From: Fallopia convolvulus
Taxonomy: Eukaryota; Streptophyta; Magnoliopsida; Caryophyllales; Polygonaceae
Direction of reading: 5' to 3'
Assembly: GCA_964016875.1 (NCBI GenBank)
Contig: OZ024724.1
Span: 35,673,786-35,737,785 of the forward strand
Length of the DNA stretch: 64,000 nucleotides
Shown: positions 1-12,453 of the stretch, piece by piece
Numbering within the stretch: position 1 is the stretch's first letter
Layout: each line of letters opens with the position of its first letter
The notes under the pieces: model-generated
Told to the model about the DNA's origin: nothing
Database searches by the model: none
What the model saw: the letters and a program-made list of their open reading frames with translations, nothing else
Made by a program: the position numbers and the translations under genes

Positions 1-231
1 TCGAATAAAAGCATAAATTCGAACCTAGAAACCGAATGCCACATTTAGGAGTGGCATTTACATTACATTTCATTCAACACTTGGCGTGCAATGTTAGATT
101 AAAAGTCAATTTTTAAGGGCAAAAAGAGAAACAACAAGTGAATTTTAAAGACATTTAGGCATAAGCATAAAGAATGAGGATAGTATCAAGGCAATAAGCA
201 CATTTTGCAAAACAAAATCAAGACATATCGA

Positions 232-1740
232 ATAAAAGTATAAATTTGAACCTACAAACCCAATGCCACATTTAGGAGTGACATTTATATTTACATTTCA
301 TCGAACACTTGGCGTACAATGTTAGATCACAAGTCAATTTTTAAAGGCAAAAGGAGAAAAAACAAGTGAACTTTAAAGAAATCTAGGCATAAGCATAAAG
401 AATGAGGATAGTATAAAGCCCATAAGCACGCTCTGCAGTACAAAACCAAGATGTATCGTATAAAAGCATAAATTCGAAGCGAGAAACCGAATGCCACATT
501 TAGGAGTGACATTTACATGGACATTTCATCGAACACTAGGCGGGCAATGTTAGATAACAAGTCATTTTAAAGGAAAAAGTAGAAAAATAAGTGAGCTTTA
601 AAGACATCTAGGCATAAGCATAAAAAAGGAGGATAGTATCAAGCCAATAAGCACATTCTACACTACAAAATTAAGACATGTCGAATAAAAGCATAAATTC
701 GAACCTAGAAACCGAATGCCACATTTAAAGGAGAAAAAACAAGTGAGCTTTAAAGACATCTAGGCATAAGTATAAAGAATGAGGATAGATCAAGCTAATA
801 ATTAAGCACATTCTACACTACATAATCAAGAGTTATCGAATAAAAGCATAAATTCGAACCGAGAAACCAAATGCCACATTTAGGAGTGACATTTATATGG
901 ACATTTCATCGAACACTTGACGTGCAATGTTAAATCACAAGTCAATTTTTAAAGGCAAAAGGAGAAAAAACAAGTGAACTTTAAAGAAATCTAGGCATAA
1001 GCATAAAGAATGAGGATAGTATAAAGCCCATAAGCACGTTCTGCAGTACAAAACCAAGATGTATCGTATAAAAGCATAAATTCGAAGCGAGAAACCGAAT
1101 GCCACATTTAGGAGTGACATTTACATGGACATTTCATCGAACACTAGGCGGGCAATGTTAGATAACAAGTCATTTTAAAGGCAAAAGTAGACAAATAAGT
1201 GAGCTTTAAAGACATCTAGGCATAAGCATAAAAAAGGAGGATAGTATCAAGCCAATAAGCACATTCTACACTACAAAATTAAGACATGTCGAATAAAAGC
1301 ATACATTCGAACCTAGAAATGGAATACCACATTTAAAGGAGAAAAAACAAGTGAGCTTTAAAGACATATAGGCATAAGTATAAAGAATGAGGATAGATCA
1401 AGCTAATAAGCACATTCTACACTACATAATCAAGAGGTATCGAATAAAAGCATAAATTGGAACCGAGAAACCAAATGCCACATTTAGGAGTGACATTTAT
1501 ATGGACATTTCATCGAACACTTGGCGTGCAATGTTGAATCACAAGTCAATTTTTAAAGGCAAAAGGAGAAAAAACAAGTGAACTTTAAAGACATCTAGGC
1601 ATAAGCACAAAGAATGTGGATAGTATCAAGCCCATAATCACGTTCTGCAGTACAAAATCAAGACGTATTGCATAAAAGCATAAATTCGAAGCTAGAAACC
1701 GAATGCCTCATTTAGGAGTGACATTTACATGGACATTTCA
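232..1740. repeat. Tandem truncated-trimer repeat, period 608 bp
   Basis: Markers near 327, 534 and 652 recur at 935, 1142 and 1260, a constant shift of 608 bp. The unit is three monomers (681 bp) minus about 73 bp. Both copies of one monomer carry the same deletion, in which cacattta is joined directly to aaggagaaaa (about 721 and 1331). A shared deletion junction means the truncation came before the duplication. A partial third copy can be followed to about 1.74 kb. Boundaries are approximate. Confidence 0.75.
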
Positions 1741-4700
1741 TCGAACACTAGGCATGCAATGTTAGATAACAAGTCATTTAAAAGGCAAAAGGAGAAAAAT
1801 AAGTGCACTTTAAAGAAATCTAGGCATAATCATAAAAAATTAGGATAGTATCAAGCCAATAAGAACATTCTTCACTACAAAATCAAGACCGGTCGAATAA
1901 AAGCATAAATTACAACCGAGAAATCGAATGCTATATTTAGGAGTGACATTTACATGGACATTTCATCGAACACTTGGCGTGCAATGTTAGATCTCAAGTA
2001 ATTTTTTTAAAGGCCAAAGGAGAAAAAAAACAAGTGAACTTTAAGACATCAAGACATAATCATAAAGAATGAGGATAATATCAAGCCAATAAGCACATTC
2101 TGCACTACAAAATTAAGACATATCGAATAAAAGCATAAATTCGATCCTAGAAACCGAATGCCACATTTAGGAATGACATTTACATTGACATTTCATCGAA
2201 CACTTGGCGTGCAATGTTAGATCCAAAGTCAATTAGCAAAAGGAGAAAAAAACAAAGTGAGCTTTAAAGACATCTAGGCATAAGCATAAAGAATGAGGAT
2301 AGATTCAAGCCAATAAGCAAATTCTACACTAAAAAATCAAGACTGATAGAATAAATGCATAAATTCGATCCTAGAAACAAATGCTGCATTTAGGAGTGAC
2401 ATTTACATGGACATTTCATCGAACACTTGGCATGCAATGTTTGATCCCAAGTCATTTTAAAGGCAAAAGGAGAAAAAACAAGTGAACTTTAATGACATCT
2501 AGGCATAACTATAAAAAATTTGGATAGTGTCAAGCCAATAAGCACATTCTGCGTTACAAAATCAAGATCGGTCGAATAAAAGCATAAATTCCAGCCTAGA
2601 AACCGAATGCCACATTTCGGAGTGACATTTACATGGACATTTCATCGAATACTTGGCGTGCAATGTTAGATCTCAAGTCAAATGTTAAAGGAAAAAAGGA
2701 GAAAAAACAAGTGAACTTTAATGACATCAAGGCATAAGCATAAAGAATGAGGATAGTATCAAGCCAATAAGCACATTCTGCACTACAAAATCAAGACGTA
2801 TCGAATAAAAGCATAAATTCCAACCTAGAAACCAAATGCCACATTTAGGATTGACACTTACATGGACATTTCAGCGAATACTATGCGGGAAATGTTAGAT
2901 AACAAGTCATTTTAAAGGAAAAAGGAGAATAATAAGTGAGCTTTAAAGACATCTAGGCATAAGCATAAAAAATGAGGATAGTTTCAAGCCAATAATCACA
3001 TTCTGCACTAAAAAATCAAGACCGGTCAAATAAAAGCATAAATTTCAGCCTAGAAACCGAATTCCACATTTAGGAGTGACATTTACATGGACATTTCAGC
3101 GAACACTTGGCGTGTAATGTTAGATCTCAAGTCAAATTTTAAGGGAAAAGGGAGAAAAAACAAGTGAACTTTAAAGACATCTAGCCATAAGCATAAAGAA
3201 TGAGGATAGTATCAAGCCAATAAGCAAATTCTACACTAAAAAATCATGACTGATAGAATAAAAGCATAAATTCGATCCTAGAAACCGAATGCCGCATTTG
3301 GGAGTGACATTTATATGGACATTTCATCGAACACTTGGCATGCAATGTTAGATCACAAGTCATTTTAAAGGCAAAAGGAGAAAAAACAAGTGAACTTTAA
3401 TGACATCTAGGCATAAACACAATGAATGAGGATAATATCAAGCTAATAAGCACATTCTTACCTACAAAATCAAGACATATCTAATAAAGAAAAAATTCGA
3501 ACCTAGAAACCGAATGCCACATTTAGGAGTGACATTTATATGGATATGTTATCGATCACTTGGCGTGCAATATTAGATAACAAGTCATTAGGATAGTATC
3601 ATGCCAATAAGCACATTCTGCACTACAAAATCAAGACATATCGAATAAAGAATAAATTCGAACCTAGAAACCGAATGCCACATTTGGGAGTGACATTTAC
3701 ATGGACATTTCATCGAACACTTCGCGTGCAATGTTAGATCTCATGTCAATATTTTAAAGGCCAAAGAAGAAAAAACAAGTGAACATTAAGACATCAAGGT
3801 AGAAGCATAAAGAATGAGGATAATATCAAGCCAATAAGCACATTCTAAACTACAAAATTAAGACGAATCGAATAAAAGCATAAATTCGAACCTAGAAACC
3901 GAATGCTACATTTAGGGGTGACATTTACATCGATATTTCATCGAACACTTGGTGTGTAATGTTAGATCAAAAGTCAATTTTTAAGGGAAAAAGGAGAAAA
4001 AACAAGTGAACTTTAAAGATATCTAAGCATAAGCATAAAGAATGAGGATAGCATCAAGCCAATAAGCACATTCTGCACTACAAAATCAAGACGTATCGAA
4101 TAAAAGCATAAATTCGAACCTACAAACCAAATGCCACATTTAGGAGTAACATTTATATGGACATTTCATCAAACACTTGGCGTACAATGTTAGATCACAA
4201 GTCAACTTTTAAAGGCAAAAGGAGAATAAACAAGTGAACTTTAAAGACATCTAGGCATAAGCATAAAGAATGAGGATAGTATCAAGCCCATAAGCACGTT
4301 CTGCAGTACAAAATCAAGATGTATCGGATAAAAGCATAAATTCGAAGCTAGAAACCGAATGCCTCATTTAGGAGTGACATTTACATGGACATTTCATCGA
4401 ACACTAGGTGTGCAATGTTAGGTAACAATTCATTTTAAAGGCAAAAGGGGAAAATAAGTGAGCTTTAAATACGTCTAGGTATAAGCATACAAAATGAGGA
4501 TTTATCAAGCCAATAAGAACATTCTGCACTAAAAAATCAAGACGGTAAAATAAAAGAATAAATTAGAACCTAGAAATCGAATGCCATATTTAGGACTGAC
4601 ATTTACATGGACATTTGATCGAACTCTTGGCGTACAATGTTAGACCTTAAGTCAATTTTTATGGGAAAAAGGAGAAAAATAAGTGAGCTTTAAATAAATC

Positions 4701-7179
4701 TAGGCATAAGCATAAAAAATGAGGATAGTATCAAACCAATAAGCACATTCTGCACTACAAAATCAAGACCGGTCGAATAAAAGCATAAATTCGAACCTAG
4801 AAACCGAATGCCACATTTAGGAGTGACATTTACATGGACATTTCATCGAACACTTAGCGTGCAATGTTAGATCTCAAGTCAATTTTAAAGGGAAAAAGAG
4901 AAAGAACAAGTGAACTTTAAAGACATGTAGGCATAAGCATAAAGGACGAGGAAAGTATCAGGCCAATAAGCAAATTCTACACTAAAAAATCAAGACCGAT
5001 AGAATAAAAGCATAAATTCGATCCTAGAAACCGAATGCTGCATTTAGGAGTTACACTTGGCGTGCCTATGTGAGATCACAAGTCATCTTAAAGGCAAAAG
5101 GAGAAAAAACAAGTGAACTTTAATGACATCTAGGCATAACCGTAAAGAATGAGGATAATATCAAGCTAATAAGCACATTCATACCTACAAAATGAAGACA
5201 TATCGAATAAAGAAGAAATTCGAACCTAGAAACCGAATGCCACATTTAGGAGTGACATTTACATGGACATTTCATCGAACACTTGGCGTGCAATATTAGA
5301 TCTCAAGTCAATTTTTTTAAAGGCCAAAGGAGAAAAAACAAGCGAACTTTAAGACATCAAGGCATAAGCATAAAGAATGAAGATAATATCAAGCCAATAA
5401 GCACATTCTGCACTACAAAATTAAGACGTATCGAATAAAAGCATAAATTTGAGCCTAGAATCCGAATGCCACATGTAGGAGTGACATTTACATTGACATT
5501 TCATCGAACACTAGGCGTGCAACATTAGATCAAAAGTCAATTTTTAAGGGCAAAAGAAGAAAAAACAAGTAAACTTTAAAGACATCTAGGCATAAGCATA
5601 ACGAATGAGGATAGTATCAAGCCAACAAGCACATTCTGCACTACAAAATCAAGACGTAAAGAATAAAAGCACAAATTCGAACCTAGAAACCAAATGCCAC
5701 ATTTAGGAGTGACATTTATATGGACATTTCATCGAACACTTGACGTGCAATGTTAGAGCACAAGATAAGTTTTTACGGCAAACGGAGAAAAAAAAAGTGA
5801 ACTTTAAAGACATCTAGGCATAAGCATAAAAAATGAGGATAGTATCAAGCCAATAAGCACATTTTTTACTACAAAATCAAGACCGGTCGAATAAAAGCAT
5901 AAATTCGAACTTAGAAACCGAATGCCACATTTAGGAGTGACATTTACATGGACATGTCATCGAACACTAGGCGTAAAACGTTAGATTAAAAGTCAGTTTT
6001 TAAGGGCAAAAGGAGAAAAAACAAGTGAACTTTAAAGACATCTAGGCATAAGCATAAAGAATGAGAATAGTATCAAGCCAACAAGCACATTCTGCACTAG
6101 AAAATCAAGACCTATCGAATAAAAGCATAAATTCAAACCTAGAAACCAAATGCCACATTTAGGAGTGACATTTATATGGACATTTCATCGAACACTTGAC
6201 ATGCAATGTTAGAGCACAAGTTAATTTTTAAAGGCAAAAGGAGAAAAAAAAGTGAACTTTAAAGACATCTAGGCATAAGTATAAAGAATGAGGGTAGTAT
6301 CAATCCCATAAGCACGTTCTGAAGTGACATTTACATGGACATTTCATCGAACACTAGACGTTCAATGTTAGATAACAAGTCATTTTAAAAGCAAAAGGAG
6401 AAAAATAAGTGAGCTTTAAATACATCTAGGCATAAGCACAAAGAATGTGGATTGTATCAAGACAATAAGCACATTTTGCACTACAAAATCTAGACCGATC
6501 GAATAAAAGCATAAATTCGAACCAAGAAACCGAATGCCACATTTAGGAGTGACATTTACATGGACATTTAATCAAACATTTCACGTGTAATGTTAGATAA
6601 CTAGTCATTTTAAAGGCAAAAGGAGAAAAAATAAGTGAACTTTAAAGACATCAATGCATAAGCATAAAGAATGAGGATAGTATCAAGCCAATAAGCACCT
6701 TTCGCACTACAAAATCAAGACCAGTCGAATATAAGCATAAATTCGATCCTTGAAACCGAATTCCACATTTAGGAGTGACATTTACATGGACATTTCATCA
6801 AACACTTAGCGTGCAATGTTAGATCTCAAGTCAATTTTAAAATGAAAAAGGAAAAAAACAAGTGACTTTAAAGGCATCTTGCTATAAGCATAAAGAATGA
6901 GGAGAAAAAAAAGTCAATTTACATGGACATTCCATCGAACACTTGGCGTGCAATGTTAGATGTCAAGTCAAATTATTAAATACAAAAGGAGAGAAAACAA
7001 GTGAACTTTAAACACATCTCGGCATAACCATAAATAATGAGGATAGTATGAAGCCAATAAGCACATTCTACGCTATAAAATCAAGACCGATCGAATAAAA
7101 GCATAAATTCGAACCTAGAAATCGAGTGCCGCATTTAGGAGTGACATTTGCATGGACATTTCATCGAACACTTGGCGTG

Positions 7180-7184
7180 CAATG
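7180..7184. other. Target site duplication CAATG, left copy
   Basis: The satellite reads ...cttggcgtg caatg up to the LTR start. The same caatg follows the right LTR at 19347, where the satellite phrase resumes as caatgttagatcac. The duplication shows that the flanks were contiguous satellite before insertion. Confidence 0.92.
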
Positions 7185-8537
7185 TGATGAGGTATTTTTG
7201 GTGGTCGTTAATACCTATCAAAGAAACCTAACTTAACCAACTCAGTAGAGCGGCAAGTAAGGGTCGATCCCACAAAGACTCGTGTAAATGTGTTATTGGT
7301 TTAGTGCTAAGTAAAGAATATGGGGGATTTGTAATTGTAAATTCTAAACTACTATGCAAAATAGAAAACTATCTAAGAATGCAAAAGATGGTTTTAATCA
7401 AATAAGAGCAAGCGTGTTCAACTAGTTACATCCATCATAGATATGCGTATTGATCATTGACTCTTCCGATTATCAATTCCCTTGAATAATCTACCGTGGA
7501 TTATTATCCAAAACTTTATATTTTGTTGAAAGAACTAACAGTCTGAACAACCCTAATCATCTAATAACCTAGAACAACGTCTAGTTTCAATTAAACGACA
7601 GATTTAAGTTCAAAGTATCGATAGAAATAAATACTCAACACAAACAGCTAATCAAGTTAGCTGTGGTTTATTCCCTCTACCCGAACGGTTCTAAACAATT
7701 ATAGTTGCTACTTTATCTAATCAATCCCGAATGGGACTTGATCAGATTAGTTGTAAATTAACCTAGAAATTCTATTAGGTGGCCAATCTAACAAAACCCT
7801 AGAATAATTCTGATTCAATTAAGCACAGGGAATAAAACCTATTCAAGTTGTTGAGAATCAATCAAACCTCACAATATTATGCAATCTATGATTTCAATAA
7901 CTAGTCAAACACAAGAGAATTTAGCAATGCATAATCGAAATTAAAATCAAACTTACAAAGGGTCCAAAGTCTGCCTCCAAAGAGAAAAAACCCTAGTCTC
8001 CAAGTTGTAAATTCAAGTTATGATAATGATAGAGAGAGAAAACTAAAAACAAGGTTTTTATACCCTAGAAGATATCCAAATATCAAATTATCCAAAAATT
8101 ACATCAAACTAGTCGGAAAATACATAACCAAGGCCCAACTCGAAGCCCACTTGATCGGCCCAACCCTCTCGCAGCGAAACTAACGAGGCGCGGTCTCTTT
8201 GGCATGGCGCGACTGCACCACCTTCACCATCAGCCCGCGCCACCTGTTCTGGCGTGTCTCGCCGTTGCTTCATCCCGTTGGACTTTAGTTCTTCACTCCT
8301 ACTTCTTCCATCTTCATTGCAACACCTCCTAGCTTCCTTTCACTCGTCGAGCACCACCATGGTCAATCAAAATCTCGCCCCGCTGTTGCTCTTGAACCTA
8401 AAAACCTGCAAAACCGAGCAAACCAGCGCATAATACCCGACAATACAAAAACCTAAAAACTACATAAAAACCAACCTAAAAATAACTAAAACATATATAA
8501 AACATGCAACTAAGCTACTCCTATATGCAAGCTATCA
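7185..8537 (-). repeat. 3' LTR of the Athila-like element
   Basis: This 1353-bp repeat matches 18021-19346 throughout. It begins TGATGAGGTA and ends GCTATCA in window orientation, giving the TG...CA ends of LTRs. It is the downstream LTR because the polypurine tract adjoins its inner end at 8538. It keeps a 38-bp segment (about 7774-7811) that the other LTR lost, and lacks an 11-bp segment present there at 18517-18527. A GC-rich patch at about 8160-8280 stands out from the AT-rich remainder. It also carries the TATAAAAA promoter motif (minus strand, 8055-8062). Confidence 0.95.
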
Positions 8538-8554
8538 AATTCCCCCATGCTTAA
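8538..8554 (-). promoter_or_regulatory. Polypurine tract (PPT)
   Basis: On the minus strand the bases just inside the 3' LTR read TTAAGCATGGGGGAATT, a purine-rich run abutting the LTR. This is where the plus-strand DNA primer of an LTR element is made. Its position fixes the orientation of the element. Confidence 0.85.
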
Positions 8555-8556
8555 CC

Positions 8557-8576
8557 CTTGCTTGTCCTCAAGCAAG
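8557..8576 (-). promoter_or_regulatory. Stem-loop just upstream of the PPT
   Basis: A perfect 8-bp stem (cttgcttg paired with caagcaag) encloses a 4-base loop, tcct in window orientation and AGGA in the sense RNA. It sits two bases from the PPT motif. A second PPT-like motif at 9904 has an equivalent hairpin with a different stem, which suggests that structure rather than sequence is kept. Confidence 0.65.
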
Positions 8577-9903
8577 ACATAAATCCAAATCACACCATAG
8601 AAATGCAATCATACATCCATCTCAAGTCAAACAAGCATTTCACATATAATTAAAAACCCGACCAAGACTTCTCAACACCCATTATGGTAAGCAAAAAGTA
8701 AAGACCATTCATTCATTCTAGACCTCACCAAGGAAATCAACCATGAAGACCATTCATTCATTCTCAACACGCATTATGTGTTTCACTTAAAATCAACCAT
8801 GAAGACTAGACTACCATAAGCTTGCACCAGAGTTCTAAATCTCCACCGCTGGGGATCAAATACATAACAAAAATCATGAGGTCTTTTTAAGGCTTGTAAT
8901 TGGACCAAGGTAAAGAGAAATTAGGAAGGGATCATATTTGGCTTGTGTGCTAAATCCGGGATAAAGAACTAATCCTAACCTAAAATTCAACACTTTCTTT
9001 TCTCACTTCTCCCAAACTTTTCTTTTTCAACTCCATACATTTACATTCAAATACTTTGCTTTTTTTTTCTTTTGCCTCTTTTCAACTATTTCCTTGCTAC
9101 TAATGAAGACTACTAACATTTAAGCTCAATTTTTTTTCTTTTGCTTTGCAACATATTTCATCTTCATTTTTTTCACTTTACACACAAGAGTTTTATTTCC
9201 TCTTTTTCCACCTTTTTCCAACTCCCCCATACTTACATCAAACTCACACAAAAGTAATAACATAACCTAAAGTCCTAAATCCCGGATTATGGGTCAAACT
9301 TATTCGGCTATGCATCATTTTGTGGGGCTAACAAAAATAGGCTTCAAGCTCAAAAAATAGGGGTGTCAAAAACATGGATCTTGTAGTGTAGGAAGGGAAA
9401 TAATAGGCTTATAAAGAAACATTGCCTCAATCATTTTAATGTCATGCATTCAATCATATAAAGCAGCCTCGAAAAACAGTATTAACGCAAGTTCTAGAGC
9501 TAGATAATCATGGTGATATACTCAATAATGTAGACAACGAATATATCATGAAAGGCCAAAAATCAAATCTCACAAGGATAATTTTTGTCTAGAACTTCAG
9601 AATGAATCAAATACTCAAGCTAAATACACGCTCCATCCTATAATCAAGTCATTCAATCAATGATCATGCTTATATCATATCCACTTCAGTAAATCATGCA
9701 AATCATGGGTTAGAACTTATACTTAACTTAGAGAAACAAGAGGAATCAAACAATGGGGAAATAAGAACCTAAATGCAATATTTTTGTAGTTTTTTCAAAT
9801 TTCTGAATTTTTTTCATTTTTCCGATTTTAATAAATGCATGCAAAATTTATTAAACATGACCTAATCTAATGCAACCACATGCTATGCAAATAAGTAATT
9901 CCC
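8577..9903 (-). other. Non-coding 3' region of the Athila-like element
   Basis: About 1.3 kb between ORF3 and the PPT with no reading frame of note. It is rich in pyrimidine runs in window orientation (for example 9055-9075 and 9170-9220), hence purine-rich in the sense RNA. A further PPT-like string (ctcccccatacttac, from 9222) lies in the middle, without an obvious hairpin. Long non-coding tails after ORF3 are normal for this lineage. Confidence 0.7.
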
Positions 9904-9941
9904 TTCCCCCATGCTTAAAACATACTTTGTCCCCAAAGTAT
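9904..9941 (-). promoter_or_regulatory. Second PPT-like motif with hairpin, next to the ORF3 end
   Basis: The string ttcccccatgcttaa (9904-9918) nearly repeats the true PPT at 8539-8553. It is followed by a perfect 8-bp stem (atactttg with caaagtat, 9922-9941) around loop tccc, GGGA in the sense RNA, which fits the GNRA tetraloop pattern. It lies about 36 bp beyond the ORF3 stop. It could act as an internal second PPT or be a relic of a duplication; function is inferred. Confidence 0.55.
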
Positions 9942-9977
9942 AGTAAAAAGGTAAGGAAAGAGAAAAACTCACAAAAC

Positions 9978-11652
9978 CTAGTTATCTGGTGGGTAGTAGG
10001 GCGGAAAATCTGATGGTGGTGGTGGTTGCTGGTACTCTAGCTAAGGTGGCTGGTACGGCGGGAACTGAGGATATGGCGGCGGAGGGAAGCCGTACTGAGG
10101 ATAATACGGATGAGGCGGGTAGCCGGTAGAACTCCATCCATCCAATCTAGTATGGAGCAGCCTAAACTGCTCATCATGACGCTCCTGGAATGCCTCCTAT
10201 TGAGCCTGAAAAGCAGCAAACTGCAGAACTGATGAGTCTAAAGAGCGAAAATCCTCTGATCTTGACGTGTCTAAAATGTAGTGAAACGCTCATCCACATA
10301 ATCATGTAATCCTGTGAAACCCTGAGTCTTACTCAACTGCATTTGTTGCATCATCCTAGACAACTTCTCAAACTGGGCTGGAGAATAGCCCATACCATGT
10401 AATGCATCGTCATCAGTGGCTGGCTGCTCCTTCTCACTCTCATCATCATCATCATCATCAGAATCTACCTCCATCTCATAATCCACTTCATCATCAACCT
10501 CCTATAACACTTCATACTATGCATGATAAGCTCTAGGTTGTCTGGCCCCTATATCTTCACGTCTGACCTGCTCTAGAGGCAAATCAGTATCTAGCACTTC
10601 GATCCTCCAAGTCTTCCATTTCTGGCTCCCAATCTTGATCTGAGTCCTTTCATCATCAGGCATCTTCATGGCACGACCTGAATCTCCTAAAACCCAATAA
10701 TATGTCCCCCTAACTCTGTAGCACACATTCATACTATGAAACATCTTAAAGCTCATGGGTAAAGGCTGAATGTCAGGCTTATATCCCCTGAGATCAATGC
10801 CAAAATGGTGAGCAAATCTAGTAACAATCCCGCCAATAGCAATAGAAGTGCCTGGAACTCGAGCCACTTGAGACAACTGAGTCATCAACAAACTAGCTAA
10901 GTTGACTTTTTCTTTCATTAAACATGCACATAATAGCAATAAATCCTTCTTGGGGCAATTATTTTCCCCATCCTCTCTCCCACTAATGGTGTGAGCTATG
11001 AATCTCTGAAGAATACGAATGACTGGATGGGAAATAAAAGATGACTTAGCCCTTGAAGGCTTGTAACAACCTGCCCTGTGATATGATGCCAGAAATCTAT
11101 AGTAAACCAAGTAGCTTGTGCCTCACAACGAGTTACTTCTTCATCATTAATCTCAGGAAAGCCAAACATGACATTAATGTCATTCAGTGTCATCCTCCTT
11201 TGCACATTCCTCAGTCGGAACGTACATAAACCTGCTTGAATTCCAGGCCCATCAATGATATCACATTTCAGAGTACTCAGAAACTCCAATGTAAGGCCTT
11301 TGTAAGTGGCCTCCCTCAAATGAATAAACTCCTTAAATCCCAAGGCAGTAGCAACCTCATTCAACTTTCCCTGAATCCCCAACTCCTCCATAAACTCCCA
11401 ATCAATAAAGCGGGTAGGTTTCCACACCCTTTTTGCAAGATGATTGAACCGAGCCCGGCTCCATCTTTCATTCAAGCTGAACCCATATTGCTCAGGGGTA
11501 GCCTCTCCTATAATGGGTAATGGCTCAGGCGCCTCTAGAGCTCGTCTCCTAGTAGTAGAAGTACGAACCGGTCGTGACCCAGTGTTTTCCCGTGCTCTAG
11601 AAGCAGTAGCACGTGAAGTAGAAGCACCCTGACTAGCTCTTTTAGGACCCAT
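9978..11652 (-). pseudogene. Athila ORF3 (env-position protein), broken
   Basis: This is the ORF downstream of integrase that characterises Athila elements. From the start MGPKRASQG at 11652 it has a basic, Ser/Arg-rich N-terminus, then a region resembling the ATHILA ORF-1 family. A clear acidic stretch follows (six Asp in a row, about 10441-10460). The C-terminus is rich in Pro and Tyr and ends in PPDN before a TAG at 9978-9980. The frame is lost by a frameshift near 11075 and another between 10271 and 10250. In-frame TAG codons occur at 10517, 10502, 10271, 10197 and 10041 (lowest coordinate of each). Intact length would be about 555 residues. Athila ORF3 is often called envelope-like because of its position; I see no convincing signal peptide or membrane segment, so its role is unknown. 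Family recognition is good, function is not. Confidence 0.8.
10441..10460. repeat. (CAT)n microsatellite inside ORF3
   Basis: Six consecutive CAT triplets followed by CA. On the coding strand they are GAT repeats that give the poly-aspartate run of the ORF3 acidic segment. Confidence 0.9.
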
Positions 11653-12453
11653 TGTACCTAAATTATGTCAAATTCTTGCACAAGCAACACCAAACAACAC
11701 AAATGCAATTTTTGTTGTCCCGGCAAGGACAACCACAACAATATTTCACAAATAAGCTCTCAATCACTCTCTTCCCCCACTACCTAGAATATTTTAATCA
11801 ATTTTAATAACAAATTCTAGGGTTAATCTCAAATCTTCACAAATTAGCAAAATAAGCACAAATCTAACTTATAATCGAGCAGGGAACAAACTTTTGTGAA
11901 GGGATTAAGCCAAAATCGAACTAAATTAGCCTAGATCTAAGCTTTTCTAAAAAACTAGAACATGCCTCTAATTCGAAATTAAGCTTAATTTTAAGTAATT
12001 TGGAGTTGAGAATGGAAAAGCTTACTTGAATCTTGATGTTGGATGGAGTTTTGGGCGATTTTGATGACAAATCCGAGCTTGAGTGGCCTTCAATGGAGTT
12101 TTCGAGTAGGAGGAGGCGTGAGGAAGGAGGAGAAGTGGTATATGATGTGTGTGTGAATGACTCGGCCAAGGGTATTTATGATGCGTCAAATCCAACGTGT
12201 CGCGGGCTTGGGCCCAGAATGCCGCGTCCGCGTCATCCGATCACTCCGCCCACGCCACGCTCCCTTGCGACTTTACGCGGGCTTGACCCGGCTCGGGCGC
12301 GGGCGCGCCTCTTCATGTATTAGGCCGCGTCTCGCTGTGTCTTTCGGGAATTGATATTTGTACCTAGTATCTTAAAACACACAAAAAAAAACTATCTATA
12401 AAAAATTAAATAAATAAAAAGTTTAACGTCATTAGCTTGACACAAAAAGGATA
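11653..12453 (-). other. Spacer between pol and ORF3
   Basis: 800 bp without a supported gene. Most is AT-rich, but 12180-12340 is strongly GC-rich with many CG dinucleotides. That block shares the 16-mer gactttacgcgggctt (12269-12284), plus matching surroundings, with the GC-rich linker inside gag (16427-16442). Apparent ORFs on the plus strand here (12033-12323, 12157-12354) are composition artefacts. In Athila elements this spacer carries the signals for ORF3 expression; I could not identify a splice site with confidence. Confidence 0.6.

Larger units (their letters stand above)
1..7184. repeat. Diverged 227-bp satellite array, left flank
   Basis: Tandem copies of an AT-rich monomer of about 227 bp, recognised by recurring landmarks in fixed order: gaatgccacatttaggagtg, gacatttcatcgaacacttg, aggagaaaaaacaagtgaac, gacatctaggcataagcat and caagccaataagcacattc. 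Neighbouring monomers differ at many positions and in small indels, so this part is old or poorly homogenised. Several monomers are truncated: at about 3588 (aagtcatta joins ggatagtatc), at about 6318 (cgttctg joins aagtgacatt) and near 6905. The array is cut at 7184 by the insertion of the minus-strand LTR element and continues at 19347. No coding potential is credible; short ORFs are by-products of the repeat. Confidence 0.95.

Noticed and set aside
327..1120. Two near-identical 61-codon minus-strand ORFs (327-512, 935-1120)
   Set aside because: They are by-products of the 608-bp satellite duplication, not genes.
12033..12354. Plus-strand ORFs in the GC-rich spacer (12033-12323, 12157-12354)
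   Set aside because: GC-rich DNA has few stops. The residues are low-complexity Arg/Pro/Ala and the strand is opposite to the element.
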